Source of the DNA: Paenibacillus cymbidii
GTDB lineage: Bacteria; Bacillota; Bacilli; Paenibacillales; NBRC-103111
Reading direction: 5' to 3'
Assembly (NCBI RefSeq): GCF_004764705.1
Contig: NZ_SHLX01000053.1
Location: forward strand, 1 to 50,962
Length of the DNA stretch: 50,962 bases
Part shown: piece by piece, positions 1 through 6,314 of the stretch
How the letters are laid out: the number at the start of each line of letters is the position of its first letter
Position numbering within the stretch: the first letter of the stretch is position 1
Program-made: the position numbers and the translations under genes
Notes under the pieces: generated by a model
What the model was told of the DNA's origin: nothing
Database searches by the model: none
What the model saw: only the letters and a program-made list of their open reading frames with translations

Positions 1-169
1 TTTTGGGGTGGTAACTATCTCGTCCACCTCCTGGGTAAGCAGCGTCGAAGATAGCATCGTCGAGACGGTTTACGGCGGCGTTGACCACGCGAACCAGATG
101 ATTGGCAGGAATATCTACTGCTAAATCCACTGGTAGGAAAAGTTGATCCATGCTATATTGAATGTACAA
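1..169 (-). CDS. IS1182-type transposase, N-terminal part only
   Basis: The minus strand is open from position 169 to the window edge and encodes about 56 residues. They include MDQLFLPVDL, IPANHLVRVVNAAVNRLDD and AYPGGGRDSYHPK, which match my memory of the N-terminus of IS1182-family DDE transposases common in Paenibacillus. The start is probably TTG at 169, because AAAGGAG lies about 8 nt upstream (protein begins LYIQYSMDQ); the ATG at 151 lacks a Shine-Dalgarno. The catalytic DDE region lies beyond the left edge. The family call rests on remembered sequence and not on a search. Confidence 0.8.
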   Translation of the reverse strand, partial: MYIQYSMDQLFLPVDLAVDIPANHLVRVVNAAVNRLDDAIFDAAYPGGGRDSYHPK

Positions 170-243
170 AGAAACCGACTCCTTTAGGTTTATGGTTGGG
201 TGGTACCTCCATTTTACCAAGGAACGGTTTCTTTTTGTTGTAC
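164..243 (-). promoter_or_regulatory. Inverted repeat that can mask the transposase ribosome-binding site
   Basis: GTACAAAGAAACCG at 164-177 is complementary to CGGTTTC plus flanking bases at 225-243, and CCTT/AAGG extends the stem. On the minus strand the right-hand partner of this stem contains the AAAGGAG site and the TTG start of the transposase. An RNA reading in from outside the element would fold and hide the start site. Such structures are known to limit transposase translation in several IS families. Function here is inferred. Confidence 0.5.
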
Positions 244-255
244 AAATTGTAACGC

Positions 256-295
256 GGGTGCCCCCTCAGCCATTTTCATGGCTTTTGGGACACCC
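256..295. repeat. Terminal palindrome of the insertion sequence
   Basis: GGGTGCCCCCTCAGCCAT (256-273) is followed by TTTC and an imperfect reverse complement (278-295) ending GGGACACCC. This is an 18-bp imperfect hairpin at the outer edge of the element. It probably contains the terminal inverted repeat bound by the transposase and could also act as a transcription block. Confidence 0.6.
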
Positions 296-297
296 TC

Positions 298-433
298 ATT
301 CTGACCAAACGATGCCAAAATCGACCCTTTCTAAGAAATAACCAGTGATTTCACTGGCTATTTCGTTGCTGCTGTCCGTTTTTTAGGCAATAGCCAATAA
401 AACATGGCTTATTTGAACGAAGCCGCGGACAGC
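298..433. repeat. Multi-hairpin intergenic repeat, copy 1 (interrupted by the IS)
   Basis: This copy starts with ATTCTGACCA and continues through a spacer containing CCAAAATCGACC. It then carries a near-perfect 30-base palindrome at 335-364 (arms GAAATAACCAGTGA / TCACTGGCTATTTC) and a second hairpin at 389-413 (AATAGCCA...TGGCTTATT). The second hairpin is enclosed by an 8-bp outer stem, GCTGTCCG (371-378) with CGGACAGC (426-433). The ATTCTGACCA start matches copy 4 at 50759, where it follows another hairpin, so the left part of this copy seems to have been separated by the IS. Confidence 0.8.
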
Positions 434-440
434 CGCCGTC

Positions 441-986
441 CTACACCCGTTCCAGCGGACGAAACGGTTCAGGCGGCAGCTCCGTCCGGATCGCGTCCCC
501 CTTTCGGACTTCTCCCCCGGTGAGCACGCTCGCCATGACGCCGGCTTTTCGAATCACATTTCCGTTCTCGTCGCGATCCAGCACGGCGTTCATGAGCCCG
601 GACTGAAAGCGATCGATTTGCACGCAAGGATTGCGAAGTCCCGTAAGCTCAAGAACGGCTTGTTCGCCGAGATGAAGCTTCGTCCCTGTCGGCAAACCGA
701 GCAAATCGATGCCGCGGGTCGTCATATTTTCGCCCATTTGCCCGGGTTCGACTTGGAAACCGTCCTGACGCAGCTCGTCGAACAGCTCAGCATGGATGAG
801 ATGGACCTGGCGGAGGTTGGGTTGATGCGGGTTTTGCGCTACCCGGGAACGGTGCTGCACCGTTTTCCCCATATGCGCGTCGCCTTCGACGCCCAGACCG
901 GCAAGAAGCACAATCGCGTCGACGACTTCTTTGCTGAACGAATGCGTGGAGCTGCGACTGACAGACACAACAAGCGGAGCAGCCAT
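441..986 (-). CDS. MOSC domain protein
   Basis: A 181-residue protein of the MOSC (molybdenum cofactor sulfurase C-terminal) superfamily. It contains GVEGDAHMG, the VHLI and GENMTTRGIDLLGLPTG segments and the conserved Cys in LRNPCVQID. MOSC proteins bind or handle sulfur and molybdenum cofactor groups; the substrate of stand-alone members is usually unknown. The ATG at 986 is preferred over in-frame starts further upstream because GGGAGG sits about 8 nt before it. It is transcribed divergently from mntP. The length suits a single-domain YiiM-like member. Confidence 0.85.
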   Translation of the reverse strand: MAAPLVVSVSRSSTHSFSKEVVDAIVLLAGLGVEGDAHMGKTVQHRSRVAQNPHQPNLRQVHLIHAELFDELRQDGFQVEPGQMGENMTTRGIDLLGLPTGTKLHLGEQAVLELTGLRNPCVQIDRFQSGLMNAVLDRDENGNVIRKAGVMASVLTGGEVRKGDAIRTELPPEPFRPLERV

Positions 987-1010
987 GCACAATACCTCCC
1001 ATTTTCCGCG

Positions 1011-1039
1011 CTTTGTTTTCTCCATATATCTGGTATAAT
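1011..1039 (+). promoter_or_regulatory. Promoter upstream of mntP (extended -10)
   Basis: TGGTATAAT at 1031-1039 is an extended -10 (TG-N-TATAAT). A poor -35 (CTTTGT, 1011-1016) lies 17 bp upstream of TATAAT. It points toward mntP, whose ATG is about 90 nt downstream. Confidence 0.6.
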
Positions 1040-1129
1040 ACGCTGCAATCTTCCTGTCGAACAAGTCATAGGCCCCCCTTCGTCCGCATATGTTGAACAA
1101 GAGTGTGCAGGACAAGGAGGGGAGACCGC

Positions 1130-1696
1130 ATGGGAGCAGCCTCGGTGCCGGGAGCCTGGCATCATTATTCCACTTTGCTGCTGATGGCGGTTGCGCTTGG
1201 CATGGATGCGCTGTCGCTGGGCATCGGCATCGGTCTGAAGGGCGTGCGCCTGCTCGACATCGCCAAGATCGGCCTCGTCATTGCCGCTTTTCATGTTATC
1301 ATGCCGCTGCTCGGCATGTTTATGGGACATTACGTCAGCGAACTGCTTGGCGATGTCGCTACGGTGACGGCCGGGTGGCTGCTGATCATTCTGGGGAGCC
1401 ACATGGTGTACAGCGCCGTCCGCGGCGATGCCGTGCAATCGATCGATCACCGCTCGTTATGGGGCTTGCTGTTGTTTGCGCTGACGGTCAGCATCGATTC
1501 GTTTTCGGTCGGCGTGTCGCTTGGCATATTCGCTTCGGACCTGCTGATGGCGGTGCTGCTGTTCGGCGCTTTCGGCGGCGCCATGTCGATTGCCGGCTTG
1601 ATGATCGGGCGCCGTGCCGGCCATTGGGTCGGCGGTTATGGAGAAGCGTTCGGCGGGTTGATTCTGCTCGTGTTCGGCGTCCTGTTCCTGATTTAA
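1130..1696 (+). CDS. mntP: Manganese efflux pump MntP (YwlD/DUF204)
   Basis: A 188-residue integral membrane protein with about six hydrophobic helices. It has the duplicated MntP signature, with acidic residues in GMDALSLGIGIG near the N-terminus and SIDSFSVGVSLG in the second half. The family exports Mn2+ to relieve manganese toxicity. The ATG at 1130 is chosen because AAGGAGGGG precedes it by a normal distance; an upstream ATG at 1103 in the same frame lacks a good site. The position before ywlE-rpiB-ywlG-glyA matches ywlD in Bacillus subtilis. No yybP-ykoY manganese riboswitch is visible in the short leader. Confidence 0.9.
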   Translation: MGAASVPGAWHHYSTLLLMAVALGMDALSLGIGIGLKGVRLLDIAKIGLVIAAFHVIMPLLGMFMGHYVSELLGDVATVTAGWLLIILGSHMVYSAVRGDAVQSIDHRSLWGLLLFALTVSIDSFSVGVSLGIFASDLLMAVLLFGAFGGAMSIAGLMIGRRAGHWVGGYGEAFGGLILLVFGVLFLI

Positions 1697-1829
1697 GCGG
1701 CTGCCGCCGGGAAGCCCGGCAAGGCATTCGTCGCGCTTCCTGCGTCCGGTTGCCGGACAAGCGGGGCGCTGCGGATGTTTTTTGCGTTTTTTTTGATACA
1801 ATAAGTGTAAGAAAACAAGGAGGGATCGC

Positions 1830-2408
1830 ATGAAGGCATCGATTTTGTTCGTGTGCACCGGCAATACGTGCCGGAGTCCGATGGCGGAAGGAATGCTGCG
1901 TGCGATGGCGAAGCGGAGCGGCATTGCGCTCGATGTCCGTTCGGCGGGCGTGGCGGCTTCGAACGGCGCACCGGCGTCCCGGCATACGGTCGACATTTTG
2001 CGACGGAAGGGCGTGTCCGACGCTTTCGCGTCCACAACGTTATCCACAACCGATATCGAGCGGGCAACGCTTATACTGACCATGACCATGAGCCATAAGC
2101 GGGCAGTTATCCAGCGTTATCCCCAAGCTGTGGATAAAACCTTCACATTGAAAGAATATGTGGAAGACCGGCCGCACATGCTGGATAACATTCGCGAGAG
2201 AGAAGAGTTATCCACAGAGCTCGAGATCAAAAGGGCGCTCGGCCAGCCGATCACCGAACAGGAGCGCACGAAGCTGCGCCAACTGGAGCGGGGGGCGCCC
2301 GATCATGATATTGCCGATCCGTATGGTGGTACGGCGGCGGACTACGAGGCGGTGGCGGCCGAAATCGAGGCCAGCCTGGCCAAGCTGCTTAAGCGGCTCG
2401 GCGGATGA
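1830..2408 (+). CDS. ywlE: Low-molecular-weight phosphatase, probable protein-arginine phosphatase
   Basis: 192 residues. The P-loop CTGNTCRS gives catalytic Cys9 and Arg15, and Thr13 is the residue that in Bacillus YwlE selects phospho-arginine over phospho-tyrosine. The general acid is Asp163 in DPYGG. YwlE counteracts the McsB arginine kinase that tags proteins for ClpCP. Bacillus YwlE is about 150 residues; here roughly 40 extra, charged residues (about 112-158) lie between LKEYV and the DP loop. The gene carries a cluster of DnaA boxes (see 2041-2216). The start is backed by AAGGAGGGA. It sits between mntP and rpiB as in B. subtilis. Confidence 0.88.
   Translation: MKASILFVCTGNTCRSPMAEGMLRAMAKRSGIALDVRSAGVAASNGAPASRHTVDILRRKGVSDAFASTTLSTTDIERATLILTMTMSHKRAVIQRYPQAVDKTFTLKEYVEDRPHMLDNIREREELSTELEIKRALGQPITEQERTKLRQLERGAPDHDIADPYGGTAADYEAVAAEIEASLAKLLKRLGG
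2041..2216. other. Cluster of DnaA boxes inside ywlE
   Basis: Three perfect TTATCCACA boxes occur within 176 bp: 2041-2049 (+), 2129-2137 (-) and 2208-2216 (+). Three near matches accompany them: TTATCCAGC at 2107-2115 (+), TTATCCCCA at 2117-2125 (+) and TTATCCAGC at 2180-2188 (-). The sites span codons for about residues 71-129 of the phosphatase. There is no AT-rich unwinding region and no dnaA or dnaN nearby, so this is not an origin. It resembles the oriC-distal DnaA-box clusters that titrate DnaA in B. subtilis, one of which, as I recall, lies at ywlC, close to ywlE there. Confidence 0.7.
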
Positions 2409-2442
2409 CCGGGGGCAAGCAGGCGCGGGCCGCCGGAAGGGC

Positions 2443-2471
2443 TTTACAGCCGCAGCCGAATGCGCTATGAT
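2443..2471 (+). promoter_or_regulatory. Promoter of the rpiB-ywlG-glyA operon
   Basis: TTTACA (2443-2448), a 17-bp spacer and TATGAT (2466-2471) form a good sigma-A promoter. Transcription would start near 2478, just before the ZTP aptamer, and give a leader of about 185 nt before rpiB. Confidence 0.75.
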
Positions 2472-2483
2472 GGGAGCAAAAGA

Positions 2484-2600
2484 AGGACTCGGTGTAACTG
2501 GCGACAAGTGGGTTTAACCACAATGGAGCACCGAGACATACGGCCGGTCGCCTGGGCAAAGAGCAACGAGCGTGCATGCACGCGTCCTGCTCTTTTTCTA
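2484..2600 (+). promoter_or_regulatory. ZTP (pfl) riboswitch with terminator platform
   Basis: The conserved pfl-motif pieces occur in order: CTCGGTG (2488-2494) pairing with CACCGAG (2529-2535), ACTGGCGA (2497-2504), the small GTGG/CCAC stem (2508-2521), GGAGCACCGA (2525-2534) and the 3' block CGCCTGGGCA (2549-2558). An intrinsic terminator follows directly. This class senses ZMP/ZTP, which accumulate when 10-formyl-tetrahydrofolate runs short, and normally raises expression of folate and purine genes. The downstream operon ends with glyA, a supplier of one-carbon units, and begins with rpiB, a supplier of ribose 5-phosphate for PRPP. The match is from remembered consensus. Confidence 0.88.
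2558..2599 (+). terminator. Intrinsic terminator of the ZTP riboswitch
   Basis: AAAGAGCA (2558-2565) pairs with TGCTCTTT (2588-2595). The self-complementary CGTGCATGCACG lies inside the stem-loop and a T-run follows. It overlaps the 3' end of the aptamer, as expected for a transcriptional expression platform. Confidence 0.8.
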
Positions 2601-2662
2601 TTTCCGGGGGCGGCAGGGCATACTACTGCGCATCCAACAAGCAAACGGGAGGAGATTCGACG

Positions 2663-3121
2663 ATGAAAGTGTCCATTGGCGCGGATCATGGCGGATTTCG
2701 GCTGAAGAATGAATTGAAGGAGTTTATCGCATCGCTTGGGCATGAAGTGAAAGATTTCGGCCCGGACAGCGCCGATTCGGTCGATTATCCGGATTATGCG
2801 CTTCCCGTCTGCGAAAGTGTGCTGTCCGGCGAAGCGGACCGCGGCATCCTTATCTGCGGTACGGGCATCGGCATGACGATTGCCGCCAACAAAGTACCGG
2901 GCATTCGCTGCGCACTGGTGCACGATTCGTTCTCGGCGAAAGCGACCCGCGAGCATAACGATTCCAACGTGCTGGCGATGGGCGAACGCGTCGTCGGCCC
3001 CGGGCTGGCGCAGGACATCGTTGCGCTGTGGCTGGAAACGGCATTCTCGCAAGGCGAGCGCCATGCGAAGCGCGTCGGCAAAATCAAGGCTCTCGAAGAC
3101 AAGTACGCGCTGCACCCGTAG
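2663..3121 (+). CDS. rpiB: Ribose-5-phosphate isomerase B
   Basis: 152 residues interconverting ribulose 5-phosphate and ribose 5-phosphate in the cytoplasm. It shows the N-terminal GADHGG motif, catalytic Cys65 in ICGTGIGMTIAANK, and the phosphate-binding REHNDSN segment. The length is normal for RpiB. The ATG at 2663 follows GGGAGGAG; in-frame starts upstream lie within the riboswitch leader. It is the first gene after the ZTP riboswitch and is cotranscribed with ywlG and glyA. Corresponds to ywlF in B. subtilis. Confidence 0.93.
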   Translation: MKVSIGADHGGFRLKNELKEFIASLGHEVKDFGPDSADSVDYPDYALPVCESVLSGEADRGILICGTGIGMTIAANKVPGIRCALVHDSFSAKATREHNDSNVLAMGERVVGPGLAQDIVALWLETAFSQGERHAKRVGKIKALEDKYALHP

Positions 3122-3169
3122 AATCGCATCCGGCCCAGCCCGGCGGCTGGCCGGAATGGAAAGGCGGCG

Positions 3170-3805
3170 ATGGCGATGAAGGAAACGAATCGGCCGGCGG
3201 CCGAAACCGAAGCGGCGGGAACGGCCGAGTCCGCGCTCGATGCCTCGACGATCTCGTCGCAGGTGGCGGCGATCATCGGCGAATTGGCGCAGCTTGGCGG
3301 CCTGGCGCCCGGGCACATCCTGGTGCTCGGCACGAGCACGAGCGAAGTGATCGGCCGGCGCATCGGCACGTCCGGCACGCTGGAAGCGGCCGCGGCGATA
3401 TTCGCCGGCGTGGCGAAGGCGCGGGAGGCGATCGGCTTCTACCCCGCGTTCCAATGCTGCGAGCACCTGAACCGGGCGCTCGTCGTCGAGCGCGAGTTGC
3501 TCGCCCGGTACCCCGGGCTGGAAGAAGTAGCCGCGATTCCGGTGCCCAAGGCCGGCGGCTCGATGGCCGCTTACGCTTACCGGCACCTGCGGGAGCCGGC
3601 GCTCGTCGAGACGATCGCGGCCCATGCCGGCGTCGATATCGGCGGCACGCTGATCGGCATGCATCTGCGCCGGGTAGCGGTGCCGGCCAGACCGTCGGTG
3701 CGCACGATCGGACAAGCGCCCGTCAGTATGGCCTATACGCGGCCGAAGCTGATCGGCGGGGCAAGAGCGGTCTATACGGAAGAAGCGGCGGGAAATTGCG
3801 ATTGA
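3170..3805 (+). CDS. ywlG: YwlG/UPF0340 family protein (TIGR01440)
   Basis: 211 residues. It is recognised by the core LVLGTSTSEVIGRRIGT, the FQCCEHLNRALVVER segment and C-terminal blocks VDIGGTLIGMHL and RPKLIGGARAVYTE. The biochemical function of the family is not known. It lies 48 bp after rpiB and 49 bp before glyA, the same order as in Bacillus, which suggests a role connected with this operon. The first of two close ATGs (3170, 3176) is used; the first about 20 residues are variable and not part of the conserved core. Confidence 0.88.
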   Translation: MAMKETNRPAAETEAAGTAESALDASTISSQVAAIIGELAQLGGLAPGHILVLGTSTSEVIGRRIGTSGTLEAAAAIFAGVAKAREAIGFYPAFQCCEHLNRALVVERELLARYPGLEEVAAIPVPKAGGSMAAYAYRHLREPALVETIAAHAGVDIGGTLIGMHLRRVAVPARPSVRTIGQAPVSMAYTRPKLIGGARAVYTEEAAGNCD

Positions 3806-3854
3806 CGGCTTAAACGACATAGAAAACCGAAACCAGTGGGAGGAACGACGAACT

Positions 3855-5105
3855 ATGATGGAACATTTGCGCAAGGCGGACCCGGCGATTATCGCCGCGA
3901 TGGGACTGGAGCTTAACCGGCAGCGGGACAAAATCGAGCTGATCGCCTCGGAAAATTTCGTCAGCGAAGCGGTTATGGAAGCGATGGGTTCGGTGCTGAC
4001 GAACAAATATGCGGAAGGCTACCCGAACAACCGTTTCTACGGCGGCTGCGAGCACGTCGATACGGTAGAAGACATCGCGCGCGACCGGGCGAAGCAAATT
4101 TTTGGCGCCGAGCATGCGAACGTGCAGCCGCACTCGGGCGCGCAGGCGAACATGTCGGTTTATCTCGCGACTTTGAAGCCCGGCGATACGGTGCTCGGCA
4201 TGAACCTGGCGCACGGCGGTCACCTGACGCACGGCAGCCCGGTCAACGCTTCCGGCTTGCTTTATAATTTTGTCGCTTACGGCGTGAACGAATCGACGTT
4301 CCGCATCGACTACGACGAAGTGCGCAAGGCGGCGTTCAAGCACCGTCCCCGCATCATCGTAGCGGGCGCAAGCGCTTATCCGCGGACAATCGACTTTGAA
4401 GCGTTCGCCCAAATCGCGAACGATGTCGGCGCGCTGTTCATGGTCGACATGGCGCATATCGCCGGCCTTGTCGCCGCCGGTTTGCATCCGAACCCGGTAC
4501 CGCACGCCCAGTTCGTGACGACGACGACGCACAAGACGCTGCGCGGACCGCGCGGCGGGATGATTTTGTGCCGCAAGGCGTGGGCCAAGGAAATCGACAA
4601 AGCCGTATTCCCCGGCTCGCAAGGCGGCCCGCTGATGCACGTCATCGCCGCCAAAGCCGTTTCCTTCGGCGAGGCGCTGCAGCCAAGCTTCAAAACTTAT
4701 GCCGAGAACGTGGTCAAAAACGCCGCCGTTCTCGCGGAAACGCTGATGGCCGAAGGGCTGAATATCGTATCCGGCGGCACGGACAACCATCTGATGCTTG
4801 TCGACCTGCGCAACATCAACATGACCGGCAAAGCGGCGCAGCATCTGCTTGACGAAGTCGGCGTAACGGTCAACAAGAACGCGATCCCGTTCGATCCGAC
4901 GAGCCCGTTCATTACGAGCGGCATCCGCATCGGCACGCCGGCGGCGACGGCACGCGGCATGGACGAAAATGCGATGCGAACGATCGGCACCATTATCGCC
5001 ACGGCGCTGAAAAATTCGAACGACGCCGCCGTACTCGACAAGGTGCGCGGCATGGTGAGCGATTTGACGGCCCAGTTCCCGCTATATAAAGGATTGGCTT
5101 ACTAG
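3855..5105 (+). CDS. glyA: Serine hydroxymethyltransferase
   Basis: 416 residues, the usual length. GlyA converts serine plus tetrahydrofolate to glycine plus 5,10-methylene-tetrahydrofolate using PLP. The Schiff-base lysine is Lys227 in THKTLRGPRGG. IELIASENFVS, the YPNNRFYGGCEHVD region and the MVDMAHIAGL PLP-site aspartate are all present. GGGAGG lies about 11 nt before the ATG at 3855; the adjacent ATG at 3858 is also possible. As the last gene of the ZTP-controlled operon it links the riboswitch signal (one-carbon shortage) to methylene-THF supply. Confidence 0.96.
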   Translation: MMEHLRKADPAIIAAMGLELNRQRDKIELIASENFVSEAVMEAMGSVLTNKYAEGYPNNRFYGGCEHVDTVEDIARDRAKQIFGAEHANVQPHSGAQANMSVYLATLKPGDTVLGMNLAHGGHLTHGSPVNASGLLYNFVAYGVNESTFRIDYDEVRKAAFKHRPRIIVAGASAYPRTIDFEAFAQIANDVGALFMVDMAHIAGLVAAGLHPNPVPHAQFVTTTTHKTLRGPRGGMILCRKAWAKEIDKAVFPGSQGGPLMHVIAAKAVSFGEALQPSFKTYAENVVKNAAVLAETLMAEGLNIVSGGTDNHLMLVDLRNINMTGKAAQHLLDEVGVTVNKNAIPFDPTSPFITSGIRIGTPAATARGMDENAMRTIGTIIATALKNSNDAAVLDKVRGMVSDLTAQFPLYKGLAY

Positions 5106-5112
5106 AATTTAC

Positions 5113-5157
5113 AAACGCCCGTTTTCCCTGCGCGATCGGGGGCAAACGGGCGTTTTC
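5113..5157 (+). terminator. Terminator after glyA
   Basis: AAACGCCCGTTT (5113-5124) pairs perfectly with AAACGGGCGTTT (5144-5155), followed by TC and no long T-run. It closes the rpiB-ywlG-glyA operon. Confidence 0.8.
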
Positions 5158-5257
5158 TGCGTTTTCCGCCGTTCTGCCCCGTTGACGCCTGCGGATACTC
5201 TACCTGCAAGCGGGAACAATATCGGCAAGGGAACAATTATATAGCCGGAGGGGCGCG

Positions 5258-6190
5258 ATGATCAGGACGCAGGATTTGAAGATGCAAATCGACGAGCTGG
5301 CCAAGCAAAATGCGCTGCTTATGATCGAATTGACCGAAATGAAGCAGTTTTTTATGGGCCAAAACGGGAGCGGCGGCAGGGGAGAAGGCGGCGTAGCGGG
5401 CGAATGGTCGGGCGGCCGTCAACGCAGCGACGATCAGCAAAGCGGAGCGCAAGGCAGCGGTGGCGGAGGCAACGGCGGCGGCAGCAACGGCGACGGCTAC
5501 CAGCAGCAAAGCGGCGGGCAGCAGCGCGGGGCGCAGGGCAGCGGAGGCAACGGCGGCGGCAGCAACGGCGACGGCAGCCAGCAGCAAGGCGGCGGGCAGC
5601 AGCGCGGAGCGCAGAGCAGCGGCGGCGGCAGCAACGGCGACAGCAGCCAGCAGCAAGGCGGCGGGCAGCAGCGCGGAGCGCAGGGCAGCGGAAGCGGAGG
5701 CAGCGGCGGCGAGTCGCAGCAGAGCGGCGGCCAAGGGGCGCGGTGGAGCCGCAGAAACGATCTGCAGGGCGACAGCCAATCCGCACAAGCCGGCAGTGGC
5801 GGCAACGGCGGAAGTGGCGGCGGACGGCAGCAGGGCAATGGCGGCGGCAGCAACGGCGGCGGTTATGGCGCGCAAGGCGGAGCGGGAAGCGGCCAGCAGA
5901 ACGGCGGGTCCAACTCGTCGAACGGCAGCGGGAACCGCAACTTGTCGCAATTCGCCGATGAGATGCTCCAACTGAAGGGGATGGCCGACAAGCTGGAAGC
6001 CGATATGCAGCAATACGTCGTCTCGCAATCGGGCGGCCAGGCGAGCGACGAAGTGGCCAATTTGCTGCTCACGATGATCAGCAGCATGGTCGACTGGACG
6101 GTCGATTACGTGTCGATGAACCAGAACGGCAACGGAGGCGGCGGGTCGTCGTCGCAACAATCGCAGCCCGGGTCGACGCCGCTGCAATAA
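5258..6190 (+). CDS. Gly/Ser/Gln-rich protein of unknown function
   Basis: 310 residues, not recognised. Residues 1-33 form an amphipathic, probably coiled-coil helix. Residues about 36-225 are low-complexity Gly/Ser/Asn/Gln with repeats built on QQQGGGQQRGAQ and GGGSNGDG. Residues about 226-290 form a folded, Leu/Met-rich segment (from NLSQFADEMLQLKGMADKLE to MVDWTVDYVSM), and a short Gly/Ser tail follows. There is no signal peptide or membrane helix. CCGGAGGGG precedes the ATG. It lies between two terminators, so it is probably monocistronic. The layout suggests a disordered linker between two helical oligomerisation parts; that role is inference. Confidence 0.75.
   Translation: MIRTQDLKMQIDELAKQNALLMIELTEMKQFFMGQNGSGGRGEGGVAGEWSGGRQRSDDQQSGAQGSGGGGNGGGSNGDGYQQQSGGQQRGAQGSGGNGGGSNGDGSQQQGGGQQRGAQSSGGGSNGDSSQQQGGGQQRGAQGSGSGGSGGESQQSGGQGARWSRRNDLQGDSQSAQAGSGGNGGSGGGRQQGNGGGSNGGGYGAQGGAGSGQQNGGSNSSNGSGNRNLSQFADEMLQLKGMADKLEADMQQYVVSQSGGQASDEVANLLLTMISSMVDWTVDYVSMNQNGNGGGGSSSQQSQPGSTPLQ
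5501..5717. repeat. In-frame tandem repeats in the Gly/Gln-rich gene
   Basis: CAGCAGCAA followed by a GGCGGGCAGCAGCGC-like core recurs at 5501, 5579 and 5648, with spacings of 78 and 69 bp, both multiples of three. Each copy encodes QQ(S/Q)GGGQQRGAQ plus a Gly/Ser/Asn stretch. Such repeats tend to vary in copy number by slippage. Confidence 0.75.
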
Positions 6191-6203
6191 AGCAACTCCT
6201 TTC

Positions 6204-6229
6204 CAGACGCAGCGATGCGTCTGTTTTTT
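6204..6229 (+). terminator. Terminator after the Gly/Gln-rich gene
   Basis: CAGACGCA (6204-6211), loop GCGA, TGCGTCTG (6216-6223), then TTTTTT. A compact and strong intrinsic terminator. Confidence 0.88.
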
Positions 6230-6246
6230 GCTGCCGCCGATTGCGC

Positions 6247-6275
6247 TTCGCAATTCCGCGGCCGGCCACTATAAT
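6247..6275 (+). promoter_or_regulatory. Probable promoter of the pirin gene
   Basis: TTCGCA (6247-6252), a 17-bp spacer and TATAAT (6270-6275) lie 40 bp before the pirin start and just after a terminator. Confidence 0.5.
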
Positions 6276-6314
6276 AAAAGGAGATTCGGCTGCACCCGAA
6301 AAGGAGGCTTCCTC

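Larger units (their letters stand above)
1..297 (-). mobile_element. Insertion sequence (IS1182-like), 5' end of the element
   Basis: This stretch comprises the transposase start, its leader and a terminal palindrome (256-295) containing GGGTG/CACCC arms. Past about 297 the sequence becomes a copy of the intergenic palindromic repeat that is also found elsewhere in the window, so the IS boundary is placed there. The rest of the element is outside the window. The exact terminal base and any target duplication cannot be fixed from one end. Confidence 0.7.

Noticed and set aside
196..209. GGGTGGTACC on the plus strand, like the T-box antiterminator motif
   Set aside because: Lies antisense to the transposase leader with no stem I, specifier loop or aminoacyl-tRNA synthetase gene downstream; probably chance inside the IS.
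618..1184. Plus-strand open frame opposite the MOSC gene
   Set aside because: It is antisense to a recognisable protein with a good ribosome site and has no family features of its own.
2041..2216. Replication origin
   Set aside because: DnaA boxes are present but there is no AT-rich unwinding region and no dnaA, dnaN or similar gene nearby.
5237..6253. Long minus-strand frame (Ala/Arg-rich, 338 codons) opposite the Gly/Gln-rich gene
   Set aside because: Composition is the mirror of the GC-rich repeats; the plus-strand gene has a ribosome site and terminator.
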